A DNA stretch of 19,097 nucleotides from Candidatus Poribacteria bacterium (lineage in GTDB: Bacteria > Poribacteria > WGA-4E > UBA9662). A model generated the notes under the pieces. That model did not search any database, was not told the origin of the DNA, and saw nothing but the letters and a program-made list of their open reading frames with translations. A program made the position numbers and the translations under genes. Positions 15,437 to 19,097 of the stretch are shown piece after piece (the first letter of the stretch is position 1; every line of letters begins with the position of its first letter). Location: assembly GCA_002699335.1 (NCBI GenBank), contig PACG01000008.1:1-19097 (forward strand), read 5' to 3'.

Positions 15437-17278
15437 ATGCAGTTGAGAGGTATTAAACAAGTGTTTTTATTTGCAAGTAAGTGTCCATGTATCTCAACGA
15501 CCCGGCAAATCTCTACACCGCACACATCGACCCTCTATATGATGACGATAGCCATTATATGCCTGCTGTCAGGATGTAATTCTATGTACGATTTTGCTGC
15601 AAGACCGCTTCTGCCTAATGAAGGTATTAGAGCCGCATCTTATGAGGTCCGGACAAAACGGCGTGTTGGATTCACGACCAGCGATGGGATAAAGCTTCTA
15701 GCAAATATCCACTATCCTAAAAAAGATGGGAAGACACCGACAGTCCTGGTTAGGATCCCACTAACCAAGAAATTTGGCAATCGCGTCCGGGCCGACGTTA
15801 TTGGTCGCTACTGGGCCCGTCGTGGGTATACAGCAATCATCCAAGGAACCAGAGGTCGATATGAGTCAGGTGGACAATTTTATCCCCTCCTATATGAACG
15901 CCAAGACGGAATTGAAACATTAGAGTGGATCAAGACCCAACCCTGGTTTGATGGACATGTATTCATGTGGGGAGGGTCATCATTTGGGCATACACAATGG
16001 TGTATCTCAGATCGACCTGACCTTGGGCTTAAAGCTCTGTTTGTACAGATAGCAAGTACCAGTTTTAGGAAAATGTTTCATGCTGGTGGTGCTTTTTCCC
16101 TAGAAAGTGGCTTGTTTTGGGCTATTAGAAGTCGAGGTGACCGAGACCGAGAAGTAAAGATGGTTGATTTAGACAAAGCCGTTCAAGGGTTTCCGCTGAT
16201 CGAAGCAGATGATCGATCCATTGGTGACACCCCTTTTTTCAACGATTGGGTGTTAAATCAAGATGATAATGACTATTGGAAGGAAATTGATGGTGTCAAT
16301 CGGACACACTCTCTACAAGTTCCAATACTATTAATGGCGGGTTGGTTTGACCCATTCCTTCCAACACAAATCGAGGATTTTAATGAAGTAACGGCTAATG
16401 CTAAGAAAGATGTTGCTTCGGAAACGCGCCTTATTATTGGACCTTGGGGACATGCTAATGATGTGAAATTACCTAATAGTAAGAAATCATTACCTTATAG
16501 ACCCACCAGTCTGGCTCCAAGTATTCCTTGGTTCGACCATAATCTTGGTATTGACGAGGGATTGTTCAATTTGCCGAAGGTCAAAATTTTTATCTTGGGT
16601 TATAACCAGTGGCGTGATGAGAATGAATGGCCACTGGCACGAACGCAATTTACCTCATTCTATCTACACAGCAATGGAAAAGCCAATACTTTATCGGGTG
16701 ATGGTTGGCTGAATAACCAAATACCTAAAGGTGAGGAAACGCCAGACACATACATATATAACCCATTAGATCCCGTCCCCTCTGCTGGTGGTGCAATGCT
16801 TGGACCACGATCAGGAACCCAACTACAAAATGCGGTTGAATCAAGACATGATGTGCTGGTTTATTCTACTGATGTTTTACCTGAATTAGTTGAAGTAACG
16901 GGTCCTGTCCGTTTAATCATGTATGTACATACAGACGCTGTGTGTACCGATTTTACAGCCAAGTTGGTTGATGTACATCCTAACGGAAATGCCTATAATC
17001 TTTGCGATGGCATATTACGCCGCAATTATCAGCCAGCGGTAAATGATGACCAAGTTCCAATCAAGATTGAAATCGATTTATGGCCGACAAGTAACGTCTT
17101 TATGAAGGGGCATAAAATAAGGTTAGAGGTTTCAAGTAGCAATTTCCCGCGGTATGACCGAAATCCGAACACTGGCCAGTTCATACCAGAAGCGACCAAA
17201 ACTGTTTCTGCCAAACAAACTGTATTCCACTCAAACCTGCTTCCCTCACATTTAATGTTACCAATTATTCCACGCTAG
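15437..17278 (+). CDS. CocE/NonD family serine hydrolase, lipoprotein
   Basis: The frame begins at 15437, with other possible starts at the tandem ATG 15539/15542. A hydrophobic segment ends in the lipobox LLSGC (Cys47 in the long form), so the enzyme is probably lipid-anchored outside the cytoplasm. The alpha/beta-hydrolase domain (about 70-350) has RIPLTKKFGN, RRGYTAIIQGTRGRYESGG, the nucleophile GSSFG (Ser182), Asp305 in AGWFDPF and His339 in GPWGHA. The C-terminal half is the beta-sandwich of the S15/CocE family (EVTGPVRLIMYV, TDFTAKLVDVHPNGNAYNLC, SSNFPRYDRNPNTG) ending in LPIIPR. Known members cleave X-Pro dipeptides, cocaine and other esters, or glutaryl/acyl amides. As the last gene after the GH3 cluster it may deacylate the product or related amides in the periplasm (inferred). 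The length is normal and the frame is intact. Confidence 0.88.
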   Translation: MQLRGIKQVFLFASKCPCISTTRQISTPHTSTLYMMTIAIICLLSGCNSMYDFAARPLLPNEGIRAASYEVRTKRRVGFTTSDGIKLLANIHYPKKDGKTPTVLVRIPLTKKFGNRVRADVIGRYWARRGYTAIIQGTRGRYESGGQFYPLLYERQDGIETLEWIKTQPWFDGHVFMWGGSSFGHTQWCISDRPDLGLKALFVQIASTSFRKMFHAGGAFSLESGLFWAIRSRGDRDREVKMVDLDKAVQGFPLIEADDRSIGDTPFFNDWVLNQDDNDYWKEIDGVNRTHSLQVPILLMAGWFDPFLPTQIEDFNEVTANAKKDVASETRLIIGPWGHANDVKLPNSKKSLPYRPTSLAPSIPWFDHNLGIDEGLFNLPKVKIFILGYNQWRDENEWPLARTQFTSFYLHSNGKANTLSGDGWLNNQIPKGEETPDTYIYNPLDPVPSAGGAMLGPRSGTQLQNAVESRHDVLVYSTDVLPELVEVTGPVRLIMYVHTDAVCTDFTAKLVDVHPNGNAYNLCDGILRRNYQPAVNDDQVPIKIEIDLWPTSNVFMKGHKIRLEVSSSNFPRYDRNPNTGQFIPEATKTVSAKQTVFHSNLLPSHLMLPIIPR

Positions 17279-17748
17279 TTCTACATTAGGAAAATGGCCT
17301 GCATTGCGCGAGATTTGGACAATTCATAGTTTTCCGGGTTAGTAATTTCTGCTTAAGGTGAGAGTCACTAACCTCAACCGCAACAAATCGGCTAACAGCA
17401 GAGATTAGTGGAGTTTACAGTACTATCAATTATGCAACACTGACATAGATGTGTTTTGGAAAATCATTCGGAGTGGATGTTGCACGTCAAGATTGAATCT
17501 ACGTTATATCCTTTCCCAACTGAAAGGTTGCACTTGTCAATTGAATCGACAAGGCTTTATAGCAGGATATCTGGCCAGATTTTAATGCTCTGTGTTCAAG
17601 ATACAGCTATGTTTTGTGGATTTGCCCGACGACAAGGCGATGCTACAAATTCCCACCTTGAGAAAGGCGCACCCTCACAAATTAAGGCACGCGCAGGAAT
17701 AGCAAACGAATCAGCGACTTCATTTTGTTATGCCCGTCGAATATCGCT
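17279..17748. other. Gap between convergent genes
   Basis: There are 470 bases. A 98-codon + frame at 17456-17752 would need a TTG start, has no ribosome binding site, no hydrophobic or family motif, and overlaps the end of the propeller gene; I treat it as chance. No terminator hairpin with a T-tract was found. Confidence 0.4.
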
Positions 17749-18669
17749 CTAACCCTCATTGACCATCAGTCCACCGTAAAGGCGGGGAAACTGCTGATCT
17801 ATCTTTTGCCAGTGGTATCCCAGATCGGTGGTCTGATACAGCTGGTTGTCTTCAATGACAACTAGTGCGGTGGCCTCATTGATAATGATAATCTGAAAGG
17901 TATCGATATTGCGATCGATCTGGTCAGGTAAGCCCTCCACTTGAGTCCAATTCTGACCTGAATCCTGACTTCGGTATAACCGGGCCTCTGCGGAACCGTG
18001 AGGGCCACGGGAGGTCGAAGTCAGGTAGACCTCACCTTCCGGAAAAACGGCGCAGCTTCTCTGGTAGTGAGAGGGCATCTCCTGACCCGAGCGGGTGAAG
18101 GTTTGGCCTTGATCCTGGCTGAAGTAAAAGCCGCTGGCGGTAGCGGCAAAAACAGTTGTCATCTCATGTGGATGGGCGGCCACCTGATGAACATCCATTT
18201 CTAACCCCTGCTTTAGATTTTGCCAAGTTTGTCCACTATCCTTCGACCTGGCAATCCAACCTACATGGATGTTGGCATAGATGGCGCCGTCCCTAGCTAT
18301 GGCAAAGGAACGAAGGTCAGGAGGTCCTCCCCAGGGAGTTTTCCATAGTTGGCGTTCCGGTATGTTATCAAAGCTTGTTAGAAAGTTGAGTTGTCCGTTT
18401 TCGACTTCAGCCACCCGAGCCTCTGCGGTTCCAACCAGTAACCGTCCTTCTGCCGTCCAGCAGAGGCAGTGCAGTTGTATCTCCGCCGAGATCACCTGTT
18501 CCCATCGACTATCTTGATGTGTCCAGATCTGATGTCCATCGACGATTACTGATAATTGATGTTGATGCGGTGCACCGGCGGTTACCGGATTCTGAAACGG
18601 TACCCCCGGTACAGGTTGAGCCTGCTGGTCTAAGATACCGGTATCTGAAAATAACCAAACCGTTTTCAC
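17749..18669 (-). CDS. BNR/sialidase-like beta-propeller protein
   Basis: I choose GTG 18667-18669 (MKTVWLFSDTG, 306 residues) because AGGAGG at 18676-18681 (plus-strand CCTCCT) lies six bases before it; a longer frame to 18714 has no such site. Several repeats carry the BNR Asp-box-like pattern: IARSKDSGQTWQNL, FYFSQDQGQTFTRSG, LYRSQDSGQNWTQVEG and LYQTTDLGYHWQKI. These S/T-x-D-x-G-x-T/N-W/F motifs mark six- or seven-bladed propellers as in sialidases and the VPS10/photosystem assembly factors. There is no signal peptide or catalytic-site evidence, so a cytoplasmic binding or sensing role is as likely as enzymatic activity. The gene is convergent with the CocE gene. Confidence 0.82.
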   Translation of the reverse strand: MKTVWLFSDTGILDQQAQPVPGVPFQNPVTAGAPHQHQLSVIVDGHQIWTHQDSRWEQVISAEIQLHCLCWTAEGRLLVGTAEARVAEVENGQLNFLTSFDNIPERQLWKTPWGGPPDLRSFAIARDGAIYANIHVGWIARSKDSGQTWQNLKQGLEMDVHQVAAHPHEMTTVFAATASGFYFSQDQGQTFTRSGQEMPSHYQRSCAVFPEGEVYLTSTSRGPHGSAEARLYRSQDSGQNWTQVEGLPDQIDRNIDTFQIIIINEATALVVIEDNQLYQTTDLGYHWQKIDQQFPRLYGGLMVNEG

Positions 18670-18675
18670 TTTTGT

Positions 18676-18681
18676 CCTCCT
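18676..18681 (-). promoter_or_regulatory. Ribosome binding site of the propeller gene
   Basis: AGGAGG on the minus strand, six bases before GTG 18669, is a full Shine-Dalgarno sequence. It decides the start against the upstream ATG at 18714. Confidence 0.7.
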
Positions 18682-18927
18682 GGGTATAATGTATGGGGTT
18701 AAGTATTGACTCACTCACCCATTATAATCCTTCCACTTTTTGAACCGTTTTCCCCGAGACAGCGAGGGTTTCAACGATTATCAACACACTCCAGTCTGTG
18801 TCGTCAAGTGTGTCCTTTTTGAGTCCGAATCACCCCACTTATGAAAATTATTGTAACATATTAGAGGGTGCTATTTGGGGGTGGAAATTGACAAATTAAA
18901 TCAATTGAGGGTTCCTCTAAAAATTAG

Positions 18928-19097
18928 TTAGATTCGTGCAATTTTCTGCCCATTTGTTAGAATTAGCTCATTGGCAATTAAATTAGGATGATTCAACTCA
19001 TCACCCAAGGATAGATCCTGAAGCCCGCAGGACTTTTTGACTGGCCGACTGGTTTTGAACAACTCGACCACAGCCGCCACCCGCTGCTTAAACTTAA
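18928..19097 (-). CDS. C-terminal end of an unidentified protein, cut by the right edge
   Basis: The minus-strand frame is open from the right edge to TAA at 18928-18930 (55 codons): it opens KFKQRVAAVVELFKTSRPV and ends ELILTNGQKIARI. The pattern FKQRVAAVVELFKTSRPV followed by a final NGQKI strand is reminiscent of the C-terminus of Gfo/Idh/MocA-type oxidoreductases, which are frequent in genomes with this gene content. The match is too short and weak to assign. Confidence 0.3.
   Translation of the reverse strand, partial: KFKQRVAAVVELFKTSRPVKKSCGLQDLSLGDELNHPNLIANELILTNGQKIARI

Noticed and set aside
17456..17752. 98-codon + frame
   Set aside because: TTG start, no ribosome binding site, no motif, and it runs into the end of the propeller gene.
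18509..18718. 69-codon minus frame
   Set aside because: It overlaps the start of the propeller gene in another frame, and the propeller has a full AGGAGG site.
1..19097. CRISPR array, tRNA or rRNA
   Set aside because: No regularly spaced direct repeats of suitable length were seen, and I noticed no tRNA cloverleaf or rRNA-like stretch.

Overview
The window looks like a piece of an uncultivated environmental or host-associated bacterium with moderate to low GC. The DUF6785/DUF6784-type membrane protein, the galactonate-dehydratase-like enolase relative and the BNR-type beta-propeller recall Poribacteria and the Planctomycetes/Verrucomicrobia group. That placement is an inference from gene content; there is no rRNA, tRNA or marker gene to confirm it.

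Layout. (1) 1-2704: a voltage-sensor ion-channel gene running off the left edge (-), a small hypothetical reading frame upstream of it (-) interrupted by a TGA, a 44-bp perfect palindrome, and a divergent pair of a YceI-like protein (-) and an HxlR-type regulator (+). (2) 2705-5680: a stretch with unresolved ORFs on both strands and a heptamer repeat, a membrane-anchored phosphodiester glycosidase (NAGPA domain), a tiny zinc-ribbon membrane protein and intergenic DNA. (3) 5681-9980: a large DUF6785/6784 polytopic membrane protein, a decayed galactonate-dehydratase-like pseudogene (-), an IS30 transposase remnant and an unassigned coding remnant (-). (4) 9999-17278: the most interesting part. 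A tight four-gene operon encodes a four-helix membrane protein, a membrane di-iron fatty acid hydroxylase/sterol desaturase, a GH3-family acyl-adenylating amidosynthetase and an enolase-superfamily epimerase/racemase. It is followed on the same strand by a second fatty acid hydroxylase and a lipoprotein CocE/NonD serine hydrolase. (5) 17749-19097: a convergent BNR-type beta-propeller gene and the end of an unidentified reading frame entering from the right edge.

How the genes may work together. GH3 enzymes adenylate a carboxylate and join it to an amine, usually an amino acid. The enolase gene overlaps the GH3 stop by ATGA and carries the full Lys/Lys acid-base pair and metal ligands of the dipeptide epimerase / N-acylamino acid racemase branch. 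A reasonable hypothesis is that GH3 makes an N-acyl amino acid and the enolase relative epimerises it. The two histidine-rich membrane oxygenases would hydroxylate or desaturate the acyl part, and the lipid-anchored hydrolase would process the product or a competitor's version outside the cytoplasm. The sequence shows the linkage and the motifs; the pathway itself is inferred.

A second theme is frame damage. The ion channel, YceI, HxlR, DUF6785 protein and second hydroxylase each have one apparent single-base shift, several at homopolymers, after which the family's remaining sequence continues in another frame. The galactonate-dehydratase gene has several lesions including a nonsense codon. 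The core operon 9999-14190 is intact. Either the assembly has indel errors or the flanks are decaying while the cluster is kept.
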